From Anaerocolumna sp. (GTDB lineage: Bacteria; Bacillota; Clostridia; Lachnospirales; Lachnospiraceae), in contig JAQSXJ010000022.1 in the NCBI GenBank assembly GCA_029256725.1, positions 1 to 64,000 on the forward strand: 64,000 nucleotides of DNA, given 5' to 3'. Position numbers and translations under genes: made by a program. The notes beneath the pieces are model-generated. The model ran no database searches and was not told the origin of the DNA. It worked only from the letters and a program-made list of their open reading frames with translations. Below, in pieces: positions 1 to 9,630 of this stretch (positions within the stretch are counted from its first letter, which is position 1; each line of letters begins with the position of its first letter).

Positions 1-187
1 TGAGGGCGGTGGCAGAGACACAGAGAAAGACCTGTATGGAAATCCAGGTGGATATATTACTTATATGAGTAAGAATACTTATGGAGAACCCTGTACAAAA
101 TGCGGGTACCAGATACGTAAAGAGAACTTCCTTGGAGGTACTGTGTACTATTGCGAGCATTGTCAGAAGGATATTCTTATGAAATAG
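1..187 (+). CDS. C-terminal end of an Fpg/Nei-family DNA glycosylase (partial)
   Basis: The window opens inside a gene; the frame starting at base 2 gives 61 residues before a TAG stop. It contains GRDTEKDLYGNPGGY and then a four-cysteine zinc finger (CTKC, 16 residues, CEHC) spaced as in the C-terminal zinc finger of formamidopyrimidine-DNA glycosylase and endonuclease VIII. That finger grips the minor groove of damaged DNA in base-excision repair. The catalytic N-terminal Pro-Glu lies upstream of the window, so Fpg and Nei cannot be told apart. No terminator is evident in the following 190 bases. Confidence 0.85.
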   Translation, partial: EGGGRDTEKDLYGNPGGYITYMSKNTYGEPCTKCGYQIRKENFLGGTVYYCEHCQKDILMK

Positions 188-383
188 GCATTTTGATTAT
201 AACCGGATAAATTATGGCTTACCCGTGTTACATATTTGGTCAAGCTATAATTTAATCAGGGAATATAAAAGTTAGTAGGGGACTATTCTAAACAAATACA
301 CCTCTTTAGGGAAATGTCAATAGAAAGAGTATAGACCACTGGTAAGAGAGATGTACAATAATAAGAGTCACTGGGAGAATTGT

Positions 384-1739
384 ATGTTAATACAGAAAAA
401 GAATAACAAGGCAAGGATGATACTAATTATATTTCTTTTGCTTATAAGCCTAAGTGGTTGTAAGAACACAGAAAGTAACAGGGAGAAACTTACGCACCAA
501 GTGATGAAGGAAGAGCAAAGGAATAAAGAACAAGTTAATGTGGAAAATGAGAATCAATCAAATGAGACTCAGCCACAGATGAATCAGACAATAGTAAGTA
601 AAGGACAAGAGAATCAGAATGCCGAAGAACAGTCGAAGGAAAGTCAAAGTGAGGATACCTATCTGAAAGAAACAGGTTACTATTCTGCAGATATCAACAC
701 AGAAGAAGAGTTCACAGAAATGTTAAGAAAGCTTAAGGGGAACGACAGCGTAGTGAGGCTGTCACTTAATATAAACTGTATCCTGGATAACTTTTCACCT
801 ATGGACTTTCAGTTTCTGCCATCGCTGCAAAGTATAGATATAATCACGCTATGTAGTCTGGCTGAAAAGACGAATTATTTACCTTGGTTTGAACAAAATG
901 ATTATAGTATTGAAATTGTATGGGATAAAGATGTACAAATCTACGATAACAGTGTGAAACCACCGCTGCCGGCTTATTTTATGAATTATTACTATAGTGA
1001 TAAATTGAACTTTGGAGCAGATGATTATCTGGAGGTTTATAATAAACAGATACATGGTAACAGGAGTTATCAGGTTTTTACCTTTCTAGATAAGAAGTAT
1101 GATTACTTCTATAATAACTTAGGAAAAACCACTCTAATTATAGAAGAATTAAGTAAAGAAAAAATAAATATAAAAGAATTAAATGCAAAAGAATACCAAA
1201 TCATTGATGTACATACTCCAGAATATATTGACTCGTCCTATGGGGAACGTAACAATCATAAGCTGCAGTTTGATGATCTTAATTTTGATGGCTATGAAGA
1301 TATCTATATGGATATTATGAGTTCGGGCAATAAAAGCTATAAAAGTTATTATGCATTTCTTTGGGATGAGAGGAAGAAGCAGTATTTCCAGGAAAATAGC
1401 TTTACCTGCTTCTGGTATAACTATGATTCCTTTGCTATTGATAAGGAGAATAAGAGAATTATCTATGGTAAAGAGATGACTACAAGTGATTCTCATTATG
1501 GAATTATTGAATCTCAGAACGATGAGTTTATTGAAACGGAGTCGTTGTTGGTGAAAGTTGAAGAAAATAACAACTACATTACGAATTATCAGGGATTCGT
1601 TCTTATTTATACCTATATTGTTCAAGGACAGACTAAGAAGGTCCTGTATAAGAAAGAAGAAGAGGGATTAAAGGCAGAGGAGATTGAAAAATATTTCCCT
1701 GAATTTTTATTTGTGAAAGAGTTTCAGTCAGAAGGTTAG
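384..1739 (+). CDS. Secreted lipoprotein with low-complexity linker, function unknown
   Basis: A lipoprotein of about 451 residues. The chosen ATG at 384 has GGGAG six bases upstream; an in-frame ATG at 351 has an SD-like AGAG almost touching it and is less likely. A basic start is followed by a hydrophobic stretch and the lipobox LSGC, so the mature protein should be anchored to the outer face of the membrane. About 70 residues rich in Glu, Gln and Asn follow, typical of a cell-wall spacer. Near residue 300 is DLNFDGYEDIYMDI, a DxNxDGxxD calcium-loop-like element seen in many clostridial extracellular proteins. I do not recognise the family. A similar Asp-rich motif occurs in the secreted protein at 53691. 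Confidence 0.8.
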   Translation: MLIQKKNNKARMILIIFLLLISLSGCKNTESNREKLTHQVMKEEQRNKEQVNVENENQSNETQPQMNQTIVSKGQENQNAEEQSKESQSEDTYLKETGYYSADINTEEEFTEMLRKLKGNDSVVRLSLNINCILDNFSPMDFQFLPSLQSIDIITLCSLAEKTNYLPWFEQNDYSIEIVWDKDVQIYDNSVKPPLPAYFMNYYYSDKLNFGADDYLEVYNKQIHGNRSYQVFTFLDKKYDYFYNNLGKTTLIIEELSKEKINIKELNAKEYQIIDVHTPEYIDSSYGERNNHKLQFDDLNFDGYEDIYMDIMSSGNKSYKSYYAFLWDERKKQYFQENSFTCFWYNYDSFAIDKENKRIIYGKEMTTSDSHYGIIESQNDEFIETESLLVKVEENNNYITNYQGFVLIYTYIVQGQTKKVLYKKEEEGLKAEEIEKYFPEFLFVKEFQSEG

Positions 1740-1781
1740 GATATTATATTAGTAACTCCGTTGGGTTAAAATTTCATTCTT

Positions 1782-1847
1782 TCCATAGGATATACAAAGG
1801 AGTTGCCGTAAATGTAAATAAGGCAACTCCTTCGTATATCCTATGGA
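1782..1847. terminator. Long hairpin between convergent genes
   Basis: A 26-base arm (from TCCATAGGATATA) pairs with 1822-1847 with a single internal mismatch around a 14-base loop. It lies between the lipoprotein and the convergent SDR gene, where a bidirectional terminator is expected, but neither side has a T-run. It could instead be a mobile palindromic repeat. Confidence 0.5.
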
Positions 1848-1882
1848 CTAATATGTTACGGTTATGGTTTGTAGTTAAGCGA

Positions 1883-2644
1883 TTAAATTGCAGGCATAAC
1901 CTTACCGCCGGATACCGGTATATAAGCGCCTGTAGTAAAGGCGGCAAGATCAGAAGCCAGAAAGCATACCATATTGGAAATATCCTGATCCGTTCCTCTG
2001 TGTCCTAGAGGAACCGTCTTATCATAATCCGGCTGAGCCTCCTGATTCTTATCCCGGTCATTGTCACTGATCGTCCAGCCAGGAGCAACTTGGTTTATGG
2101 TTACATTATATTGACCGACTTCTTTGGCAAGACAGCGAACGACTCCATCGAGTCCACGTTTACCGGCAACATAGGCAGATTGATAAGGATCAGCCAAGGC
2201 GGCACATTCCGTATTGATAACTACAATTCTGCCATATTTCTGTTCAATCATATGGGGTACAAAGGCCTTGTTCATATAGACATTATGCATAACGCAGCTT
2301 TCAAACTGTGTGTAGTAATCGGAAACCTCCTGTTCCAGAACACTTTTCCACTGATACTGGATAACTGCATTATTAACAATTATATCCGGCTTTCCAAACT
2401 CAGCATATACTTTATCTCTCATAGCATAAATGCTCTGCTCATTGGTTATATCAGCTTGAAAAATTCCGGCTTCTCGCCCCATAGTTCTGACCTGTGCAGC
2501 CAGTTCTTCTGCTTTTGTCTGATTGCTATGATAGTGGATGGCAACATCAGCACCGCATTCTGCAAGAGATAATACGATTCTGCGGCCAAGCTGTCCGGTG
2601 CCTCCGGTTACTATTGCTTTTTTACCTTCCAGATTAATCTTCAT
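1883..2644 (-). CDS. Short-chain dehydrogenase/reductase (SDR)
   Basis: A 253-residue classical SDR, the usual length. The Rossmann motif TGGTGQLG is at residues 13-20, NNA at 91-93, and the catalytic YxxxK is Y158-K162 (YVAGK). The catalytic serine normally 13 residues before the Tyr is Thr145 here (INTECAAL), a conservative but unusual change. The C-terminal PVSGG motif is present. Such enzymes are NAD(P)H-dependent oxidoreductases of sugars, ketones or acyl chains; the substrate cannot be read from sequence. It stands alone, convergent with the lipoprotein, and starts at an ATG with AAAGGAG upstream. Confidence 0.85.
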   Translation of the reverse strand: MKINLEGKKAIVTGGTGQLGRRIVLSLAECGADVAIHYHSNQTKAEELAAQVRTMGREAGIFQADITNEQSIYAMRDKVYAEFGKPDIIVNNAVIQYQWKSVLEQEVSDYYTQFESCVMHNVYMNKAFVPHMIEQKYGRIVVINTECAALADPYQSAYVAGKRGLDGVVRCLAKEVGQYNVTINQVAPGWTISDNDRDKNQEAQPDYDKTVPLGHRGTDQDISNMVCFLASDLAAFTTGAYIPVSGGKVMPAI

Positions 2645-2737
2645 TATGTTTACTCCTTTTAATAAGCTGCTAAAGCTGGTTGTTGGTATCTTATATTACT
2701 GAATAAAGGATTTAGTATATTTTATGGTTTACAATAA

Positions 2738-4366
2738 CTAAGAATTCATTATCTCTATAATCAAGTCCTTCAGATTCTTACCTTCTAAAAATTCAGGAGT
2801 CAGCTGCAGTGATTTGTCTGCATACTCCAAGGCTTTTTCAAATTCCTGCAGATTGTAATAACATAATGCTATTTCATAATTGATGGCAGCATCCTCTCCA
2901 TAAAATTCTATGGAGGATTCAAATAGTGCAATAGCGTCATCATCATAACCCAGATAGCCTAATAACGAACCTAAGCAATAGAATAGATTTCCTTCTTCGC
3001 CTATGGGAAAATAATGTTCCAAAACCTGATATATAATTACAATCAGCTCTTCTTTTGGGAAATCTTCTTCCTTTTCTATTCGTTCCAGCAAGGTATTATA
3101 AAACTCCAGGAAAGTTCGTGCATCCCAGAGGGTAAACCTTAAGAAGGTCAGCAGTTCTTTTGAGGTAAGAGCGTTGTTCTTAGGTACCACTGCTTTCTTT
3201 AGTATATAAAAATCATCAGGACCAACACTTTCAATAACCTCCTGGAAAGCCAAAGCGGTTTCCATAAAATCATGGGAGCGTTTGCTCAGTAAGAATAAGG
3301 ACATGGTTACACTTTCATGCTCATATATACTGTGAATCGCACTGCCGCCAAGACTGTTAAAAAATAATTCCATGGCATGAAAATTAACTGTCAGGGAGAT
3401 GGAGCCATGTTTTGATAGAAATGGGTGGTAATTCTTTAACATAGAAGCAATATTTCTATAACCCTTATCTGAGGATAACAATACCAGATCATCCTGAAAC
3501 AGACTTCTTAATCGATTAATGCATTGAAATGCTATAATAGGTATTGAAAATGCCGTATCTTCAAGGCAGTCTTTATAATATAACAGGATTTCATTTATAT
3601 TGGCATCTTTATAATAGCCATCGCCTTGTATTGGCTTATCGGTATAGGAGTAATCTAAGCCCGCAAGAATTGAGTTATCATTACTTTCAGTCGGTTCACT
3701 CTTAGAAGTGACGGTAACCAAACCTTCATAAAGCTCACCTTTATTAACATAGAAAGTATCCTGGGGAAGACTGTCAAAGGTATAGTTAGCAAATAAGATC
3801 AGGGGATTCTTAAGATTACCTTTACGAAGAATTTCACCGCTGTTCCTTAAGTGAAGCTCTTCATCCTCTGCCATATTAAAGGTTGCACAGTCCAGTATAC
3901 CATTATCGAAAAAAGGCTTCAGATAGCTATGATTCAGCCAATAGTCAACATTTCTATCGGCAAGGTCCGTGATAAGATATTTGAAGGTAAGCCCTTTAAG
4001 GGAAGAATTGTCTATCAGATGCAGAAAACGCTTAAGGAAGGAATAAGTGAAGCGCCCTACACCTGCCGCCAGCTCCATGATATATATGGTAGAAGACTTG
4101 TCAAAATCCTCACTGGCAGCAATATCTCTGCAAAATCCGAATGCAGTTTTGGCATAGATATTAGCAATATAGGGATTGGTGGTTATATATTGTGGAACTA
4201 TTCCTTTACTCCAGGCTTCCGGTCCTTGATTTGCGTAGAAGTCAGTTTGCAGTTTCCATATCATAGACTGGGATAAGGGTTTTTCAGCTTCTAATATCTC
4301 TCCTGAAATATCGGTGCTTTTTGTATTGGTTCTTTTTATGTTGTACTTCTTATTTATAGTAGTCAA
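2738..4366 (-). CDS. SAM-dependent methyltransferase-like protein with C-terminal TPRs
   Basis: 542 residues. Residues about 95-110 carry a glycine-rich SAM motif (IMELAAGVGRFTYSF); 128-140 hold an acidic strand (YLITDLADRN), and 190-203 read LFANYTFDSLPQDT, reminiscent of the ANEFFDALP segment of MidA/NDUFAF7 arginine methyltransferases. The last 90 residues form about two tetratricopeptide repeats (AAINYEIALCYYNLQEFEKA and the unit before it), suggesting a protein-binding platform. A methyltransferase joined to TPRs is consistent with modifying a protein partner, but no target is visible. The gene appears monocistronic. Confidence 0.7.
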   Translation of the reverse strand: MTTINKKYNIKRTNTKSTDISGEILEAEKPLSQSMIWKLQTDFYANQGPEAWSKGIVPQYITTNPYIANIYAKTAFGFCRDIAASEDFDKSSTIYIMELAAGVGRFTYSFLKRFLHLIDNSSLKGLTFKYLITDLADRNVDYWLNHSYLKPFFDNGILDCATFNMAEDEELHLRNSGEILRKGNLKNPLILFANYTFDSLPQDTFYVNKGELYEGLVTVTSKSEPTESNDNSILAGLDYSYTDKPIQGDGYYKDANINEILLYYKDCLEDTAFSIPIIAFQCINRLRSLFQDDLVLLSSDKGYRNIASMLKNYHPFLSKHGSISLTVNFHAMELFFNSLGGSAIHSIYEHESVTMSLFLLSKRSHDFMETALAFQEVIESVGPDDFYILKKAVVPKNNALTSKELLTFLRFTLWDARTFLEFYNTLLERIEKEEDFPKEELIVIIYQVLEHYFPIGEEGNLFYCLGSLLGYLGYDDDAIALFESSIEFYGEDAAINYEIALCYYNLQEFEKALEYADKSLQLTPEFLEGKNLKDLIIEIMNS

Positions 4367-4485
4367 AACATTTCTCCTGATTAATTGATAGATTTTAATA
4401 TGTGCAATGTTTTTAAATGTTCATGGTGCAAAATCCACTTATCCATTTCTTACCCCCTGATGGGTTTTGCTATATGAAAATAGCA

Positions 4486-5574
4486 CTATACCAGGGCTTC
4501 ATTATTTAATTTCGCAACTAGTTCCGTACGGGATTTTACTTCTGTTTTGGTGAAGATGGAAGAAACGTGCTTCTTTACGGTGGACAATCCAATATACAGG
4601 GCGTCTGCTATTTCTGTATTTGATTTACCTTTTAGAAGCAGTAAGGCAATCTCCTTTTCACGATAGGTCAGAGAATATCGCTGCATTAACTTTTGGGCGC
4701 TGTTATCGTTTCGCTCCAGTTTATTTTCCACTTTGATCATCTCTTTGGCATTTTCGATAAACTGCTCAGGAGTGATTAACTTATCCTTTAATATATGATA
4801 ACCGATGCCCACTTCAATCTTAATAGGGGTATCATTGGAGGAGAAATCCAGGCTGTTAACCCGCTCATAGATATAATCACATATTCGCCCCACCTGATTC
4901 TCGCTAATTCCATACATTACAAGGACAAACCGAACTCCGCGGTAGGTGGATATCCAGTCCTTTTCACGTCGGGGAAGCACTTTTAGCGCTTTAGCTACTT
5001 CCTTGATAACCTGATTGCCGACCAAATATCCATGGATATTATTGATATAATCCATGTCCTTGATTTTAATAATAAAAAGGGATACATTGACGTTTTCCCT
5101 ATGAGAAATCGCTATGTCATGGGGAAGTCGTTCAAATATAAACTGATCGTTGTATAAGCTCGTCAAGGCATTTTTAACTATCGACAAATTTTGTTTCCGT
5201 ATTAATTTAATGATATCATCGAATTTTTGATCATTCTCCAGGTAATCAGAGGAGACGTTCTGCATTAACTCCAGAACTACGTTATAATTACTCAGCGGCA
5301 CTGCTGTCATAATATAGATATTTGTTTCGTTATATTCAATCTTTGTATATATTTTATTATGATTGTAGGCTCTCATTGAGATGCAATTTTCACAGGCTTT
5401 ATTGTTTTGCCAGAAATCATAGCAGTTATCGTTTACCTTCATAAGTTTACTGGAGCCCTTAATTACTTTGTAAACTTTCTTTTCTATCGGATTAATCAAA
5501 CGAATACTCTCATACAAATTTTCTATAAAATTAAAGTTTAAAATCATTTTTTCAACCGAATCAAGATTCTTCAT
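4486..5574 (-). CDS. PAS / degenerate GGDEF / LuxR-type transcriptional regulator
   Basis: 362 residues from the ATG at 5574, which has GGGAG at proper spacing; an upstream TTG would add 12 residues. Residues 13-100 look like a PAS-type sensor with the cysteine pattern C51...C61-x2-C64 (CENC), found in some redox or metal-sensing PAS domains. Residues 135-290 resemble a diguanylate cyclase fold, but the GGDEF position reads YRGVRF (211-216), so cyclase activity is unlikely. Residues 302-358 are a LuxR/GerE helix-turn-helix (LTYREKEIALLLLKGKSNTE). It is divergent from the chemoreceptor gene and may regulate it (inference). Confidence 0.8.
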   Translation of the reverse strand: MKNLDSVEKMILNFNFIENLYESIRLINPIEKKVYKVIKGSSKLMKVNDNCYDFWQNNKACENCISMRAYNHNKIYTKIEYNETNIYIMTAVPLSNYNVVLELMQNVSSDYLENDQKFDDIIKLIRKQNLSIVKNALTSLYNDQFIFERLPHDIAISHRENVNVSLFIIKIKDMDYINNIHGYLVGNQVIKEVAKALKVLPRREKDWISTYRGVRFVLVMYGISENQVGRICDYIYERVNSLDFSSNDTPIKIEVGIGYHILKDKLITPEQFIENAKEMIKVENKLERNDNSAQKLMQRYSLTYREKEIALLLLKGKSNTEIADALYIGLSTVKKHVSSIFTKTEVKSRTELVAKLNNEALV

Positions 5575-5911
5575 ACTAACTCCCATCCGTGCACTTATGC
5601 GCACGTACAATTCAAGATATCATGTCCCAACCGTGTATCCTGGATACTTTAAAACCAGGAGGTTGGCAATGCATTTATAATCCTATCGATCATTGATTGT
5701 CGCATCTACTTACAGAGGTGACATTGCCACAAATCATAGTGTGAACTAAATTTTTAATAATTCGCACTATCTACTTATTCATGTTGTAAAGATGATTACA
5801 ATATATGGTAACAAAAGTATACTTTTGACCCATAACGTTTTATCTGACGCTATTATATCATATTGGTATAGAAATCAACAACCAATAACAGTTTGGAAAG
5901 GAATTGATTTT
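5575..5911. other. Divergent intergenic region between regulator and chemoreceptor genes
   Basis: This stretch holds the start regions of both flanking genes. The only structure seen is an 8-base inverted pair TGGCAATG (5664-5671) and CATTGCCA (5722-5729). An open frame upstream of 5912 lacks a ribosome site and is taken as non-coding. Confidence 0.4.
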
Positions 5912-7606
5912 ATGAAAATAAAATGGAAAATAACAGGCGTTTCAATATTTATTATTATGATACTGACGATATCAATCATATCCGTTACTTTTTTCGAGAT
6001 AAAAAGTCTGGTTAATACAGAGAATAAGTCTGAAATCAAAAATTACTCTAATATGGGGCTGCAGCTTATCAACTCAGCATATCCGGGAGACTGGTCTGTT
6101 CAAGATGGTGCTTTATATAAAGGCGACATGTTGTTAAATGAAAATTATGAGGTTATTGATGAATTTACAGCCGGTACTAATATTCTTGCAACACTGTTCG
6201 CAAACGATACAAGAATATCAACAAATGTAAAAGTTAATGGCGGAGAAAGACAGATTAACACAAAAGCTTCTGATGAGGTAATTGACCAAGTACTGGATAA
6301 GGGTGAGATTTACACTGGTTCAGCAGATATACAAGGAAAGTCTGCCCAAACCTACTACATACCCTTAAAAGACAATAGCGGTGCAGTAATTGGAATTTGG
6401 TTTGTAGGAATATATACCGACGTTGTCAATGAGCGTATTTCAGACGCAATGCTACTTATAGGTATGCTATCAGCAGTTATGCTGGTAATTGGAATTGTCA
6501 TCTCCTTTTTACTTGGAACTACAATCGCAAGAGGTATTACAAAAGTTAAGGACAAGCTCAGATTAATGGAAAACGGTAATTTTAACTTTGAGTTTCAGGA
6601 TAAATTGCTCAGAAGAAAAGATGAAGTAGGAGAAATCGCAAACTCCTCCAGGAACCTGCAATTGAAAATGGCAGAAATCATTACCGGTATCCAGAAGGAA
6701 TCCGAGGAGGTTAAGACAAAGGTTAACCATTCAGTTGAGGCAATGGAGACAGTAAATATAAATATTGAAGAAATCTCAGCTACAACAGAAGAATTATCAG
6801 CCGGTATGCAGCAAACCTCAGCAGCAACGGAAGAAATGAATGCATCAACTTATGAAATTGAAACAGAAGTTACTTACATGAAAGAAAAAACTGCTAACGG
6901 TGAAAGGCTTGCAGAAGAAATTAAAGCAAGAGCAGAAAAACTGAAGGAAGAAACCGGAGTTTCTTATAAGAATACATCGGATATCTATCATTTAACAAAT
7001 CGACAGCTAAGAGAGTCCATTCAAAAGACTGAGGCAATTGAAGAAATCAAAGAACTTACGCAGGCAATAATTAAGATAACAGCTCAGACCAATTTGCTGG
7101 CATTAAATGCATCAATTGAAGCAGCAAGAGCAGGGGAAGCAGGAAGAGGCTTTACTGTTGTAGCGGATCAGATACGTATATTAGCCGATAATTCAAAACA
7201 GGCGGTATCAAGAATAAATGATATATCTTATAATGTATCAGATGCAGTAAAAAGTGTAGTTCAGGATTCCGAAAAACTCTTATCCTTTGTGGATAACCAG
7301 GTGTTAAAAGACTATGAGATGTTAGTAAATACAAGCAACCAATATGTTAATGATTCTGATAGTGTAAGAGACATTGTTACAGAAATAAATGAAGTTGCAG
7401 AGAAGCTTCACGTAGCCATGCAGCAGATCCGTACCGCGATTGATGAGATAACGACAGCAGCAGGCGAAGGAGCAGAAGGAACAACGGATATAGCGGAAAA
7501 AATTAATAGTGTTGCTTTTAAGGTAAACGATGTATTAAAGCAGGTACAGGAAAACAAAGAGAGCGCAGAGCATTTAGATAGCTTGGTAGATTTCTTTAAG
7601 CTGTAA
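5912..7606 (+). CDS. Methyl-accepting chemotaxis protein
   Basis: 564 residues from the ATG at 5912 (GGAAAGG ten bases upstream); an earlier in-frame start at 5792 lacks a ribosome site. Order: TM1 about 8-30, an extracellular cache-type sensor about 31-180, TM2 about 183-206, a HAMP linker, and a cytoplasmic coiled coil. The hairpin tip has the canonical [20 protein letters not shown] and [12 protein letters not shown] segments that bind CheA/CheW, with Glu/Gln-rich methylation helices on both sides. It would transmit an external small-molecule signal to the flagellar system. No che or flagellar genes are nearby, so this is a stand-alone receptor. Confidence 0.95.
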   Translation: MKIKWKITGVSIFIIMILTISIISVTFFEIKSLVNTENKSEIKNYSNMGLQLINSAYPGDWSVQDGALYKGDMLLNENYEVIDEFTAGTNILATLFANDTRISTNVKVNGGERQINTKASDEVIDQVLDKGEIYTGSADIQGKSAQTYYIPLKDNSGAVIGIWFVGIYTDVVNERISDAMLLIGMLSAVMLVIGIVISFLLGTTIARGITKVKDKLRLMENGNFNFEFQDKLLRRKDEVGEIANSSRNLQLKMAEIITGIQKESEEVKTKVNHSVEAMETVNINIEEISATTEELSAGMQQTSAATEEMNASTYEIETEVTYMKEKTANGERLAEEIKARAEKLKEETGVSYKNTSDIYHLTNRQLRESIQKTEAIEEIKELTQAIIKITAQTNLLALNASIEAARAGEAGRGFTVVADQIRILADNSKQAVSRINDISYNVSDAVKSVVQDSEKLLSFVDNQVLKDYEMLVNTSNQYVNDSDSVRDIVTEINEVAEKLHVAMQQIRTAIDEITTAAGEGAEGTTDIAEKINSVAFKVNDVLKQVQENKESAEHLDSLVDFFKL

Positions 7607-7685
7607 GTACACTTTAAATGACTGTTTTAAGTAATTTTGTTAAAGTAAAGCTATAATCTATAAAAATTTAGATATAAGATAGAAA

Positions 7686-7726
7686 GAGCATCAGCCAGAG
7701 ATTTATGCTTCAGATGGCGGATGCTC
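7686..7726 (+). terminator. Hairpin downstream of the chemoreceptor gene
   Basis: A 12-base stem with one mismatch (GAGCATC-A-GCCA / TGGC-G-GATGCTC) lies 80 bases past the stop. There is no strong U-tract, so termination is only probable. Confidence 0.4.
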
Positions 7727-7813
7727 ATGTTCTAGTATTTCTTATGAATAATAGTGTTTACACCTTCAAGAGTTGCATTGTATTCTCCATATATTCACAA
7801 GATATAATGAGAA

Positions 7814-8347
7814 TTATAGTATGTGATTGCTTATGACGTTGACTTTCAAGTTAACTATATCTGCTGATCTATCTTTTAACCATTTGTCTAGCAGTTCCTG
7901 TGAAAATACTGTATCTCCAAATATAGACCTAATTGGTTTTAACATAATCTCAGTTCCAGAAGCGCAAACTGAATCACTTATGGTAAGGTCATGCTGTGCA
8001 ATACCGCAAATATAATCTTGTTGGTATTGAGCGCCATCTCTAGTGACGGTGACCTGCAATTCTTCACACAATGAATTAACAGTTTGCAATCCAGCTGAAT
8101 TAAGATCACCCATTTGACTATATTCGGCATTTGTTATTGGACTACCAGATAAAACTTTATCCAACACAGCTTTGTTCCCATGTAAATCTTTTGAAAATGG
8201 TAGTCCTCTTCCATTATCTGTGATTTTCACTTGGCCACCTGGTAGAAGCGAAATCTCTACTTTAGTACAATACCCGGCTCTGGCTTCCTCAAAGGTTTGC
8301 TCTAAGAATTCATAAATAAGTTGGTGCATATTGTTTTGCAGATTCAT
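7814..8347 (-). CDS. Orphan GyrB/ParE-type GHKL ATPase domain
   Basis: 177 residues that match only the ATP-binding part of type II topoisomerase B subunits: a YEFLEQTFEEARAGYC helix, ITDNGRGLPF (the DxGxG motif) and a later SGTEIMLKP-like strand. The general-base Glu is kept (YE), but the Mg-binding Asn of GyrB is Gln, and the ATP-lid sequence GLHGVG is replaced by LNSAGLQ. Transducer, TOPRIM and C-terminal domains are absent. It may be a free-standing ATP-binding module or a domain remnant. It has a weak ribosome site and lies next to other gene fragments, which favours decay, although its frame is fully open. Confidence 0.6.
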   Translation of the reverse strand: MNLQNNMHQLIYEFLEQTFEEARAGYCTKVEISLLPGGQVKITDNGRGLPFSKDLHGNKAVLDKVLSGSPITNAEYSQMGDLNSAGLQTVNSLCEELQVTVTRDGAQYQQDYICGIAQHDLTISDSVCASGTEIMLKPIRSIFGDTVFSQELLDKWLKDRSADIVNLKVNVISNHIL

Positions 8348-8385
8348 AGATTACCAAGTTCACACCCTATTTACCAAATGTTTCT

Positions 8386-8740
8386 TTGGATGCCATGGAT
8401 CTGGAGACAAGAAAATACATATCAGGTGACAGTAAAAAGCAGATTCATTGGAAAGTAAGTGCCAGATGCAATCAGTTATTCGTCCGGAAGTTTATCAGCA
8501 ATCCCAAAACGGAAACGGCTGTATTGATGGATCTGAGACCAGTCAGGGAGGACAGCCTCACCGCTATTATCACAGAGGACCAGATTATTGAAGGCACGCT
8601 TTCTATTGCCAATTACTGTAAAGAAAATAATACAAGAGTAAAGGTATATTATGAACAGGCAGGTATAAAGAATATCTTCATTGGAGGAAAAATGGATTTT
8701 GATCTATTTTACCGGCTTACCGTTCAAATGCTGTTATTAC
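8386..8740 (+). pseudogene. Fragment of a DUF58 protein
   Basis: The reading frame gives RKYISGDSKKQIHWKVSAR, the hallmark (GDxxxxIHWK.SAR) of DUF58 proteins, followed by the VRKF and VLMDLRP strands. DUF58 proteins are usually 300-440 residues and sit beside MoxR ATPases; only about 115 residues remain. There is no ribosome site at the first ATG and no partner gene. The 3' part of the frame (about 8735-8775) runs into DNA that belongs to the oppositely oriented FN3 gene, so both ends look like recombination breakpoints. Confidence 0.75.
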
Positions 8741-9630
8741 TAAGGTTGCATAATTACCAAGATAATCAGGAGTAGTTACAGCTGTTGGTGTTGCAGAGGC
8801 TTCGTTAGAATCGCTACTTGTCGTACCGGACACTATCGCATTGACTACATAGTAATATGTAGTACCAGGAGTTACATTGGAGTCGATGTACTCTAATGCT
8901 GAGCCAGTAACAACTGGAGTGAATGGTATAACTGTGTCAGGTGTTCCCTTAGATGTTAAGGAACGTTTAATAACGTAGCTTTGTGCGTTTGCAACACTAT
9001 TCCATGTCAACTTAATATTTCCAGCACCACCTGTTGCATTAAGATCTGTTGGAGCTTTAACTGATTCCATCATTTCAAGTTCGCCAATAGCAGTATAGCT
9101 TGAATAACCACCATTTGCAGAAATATTGATTCTGTATTTTCTATAAGTATTACTATTTACTATTTCAAACTCTTTTTTATGCCTACACTCCAATCTGTAA
9201 TATTGGTTTGAGTATCTAATACCACCCATTTTCCTGTATTTTCATCTAATGCTTCAAAAGTCCAAGTCTTCGGTAGTTCTCCTGTTGAGATAACTACAGG
9301 ATTACTAGAAACAATAGTGTACTTTGTTATACATTTCGCTTCTGGAAATTCATATGCTAGCCACCCTGTTGTGGTTCCTACCGCCGTTGCCCATAAACTT
9401 TTTGAAGTATTACTAATATGATCAAACGCTTTCCAGGGTAAGCAAGTATAGTTACTATCAATAAAATAACTGCTTGCACTTGCTTCCCCACTTGGCGATG
9501 TATCACTTGTCATGGCTGGAATAATATTTTCAGTATATAGGGTTTCTGCAGCAAAACTTTTTGTACTACTTAATAAAAATGTTAAAATAAAAACTAAAGC
9601 AAAAACTAACAATCCTTTTACTCTCTTCAT
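8717..9630 (-). pseudogene. Secreted discoidin-like/FN3 surface protein, split by a -1 frameshift site
   Basis: The first frame (9630 to 9160) encodes a signal peptide ending AFAAE-like (SFAAE) and most of an F5/8-type C (discoidin) carbohydrate-binding domain. The second frame (to 8717) continues it without loss (EFEIVNSNTYRKYRINIS, IGELEMM) and then an FN3 domain (LTWNSVANAQSYVIKR, YYYVVNAI). The switch falls at A_AAA_AAG, in register for -1 slippage, about base 9172. This could be programmed frameshifting, a one-base loss in an A-run, or a sequencing error. The C-terminus ends abruptly in DUF58-derived DNA, so at least the 3' end is truncated. Such proteins normally attach to glycans at the cell surface. 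Confidence 0.75.

Noticed and set aside
4486-5574. Active diguanylate cyclase
   Set aside because: The GGDEF signature position reads YRGVRF, so the domain is considered degenerate.
5664-5729. Riboswitch or operator at the TGGCAATG/CATTGCCA pair
   Set aside because: Only eight paired bases over a 50-base loop with no further support.
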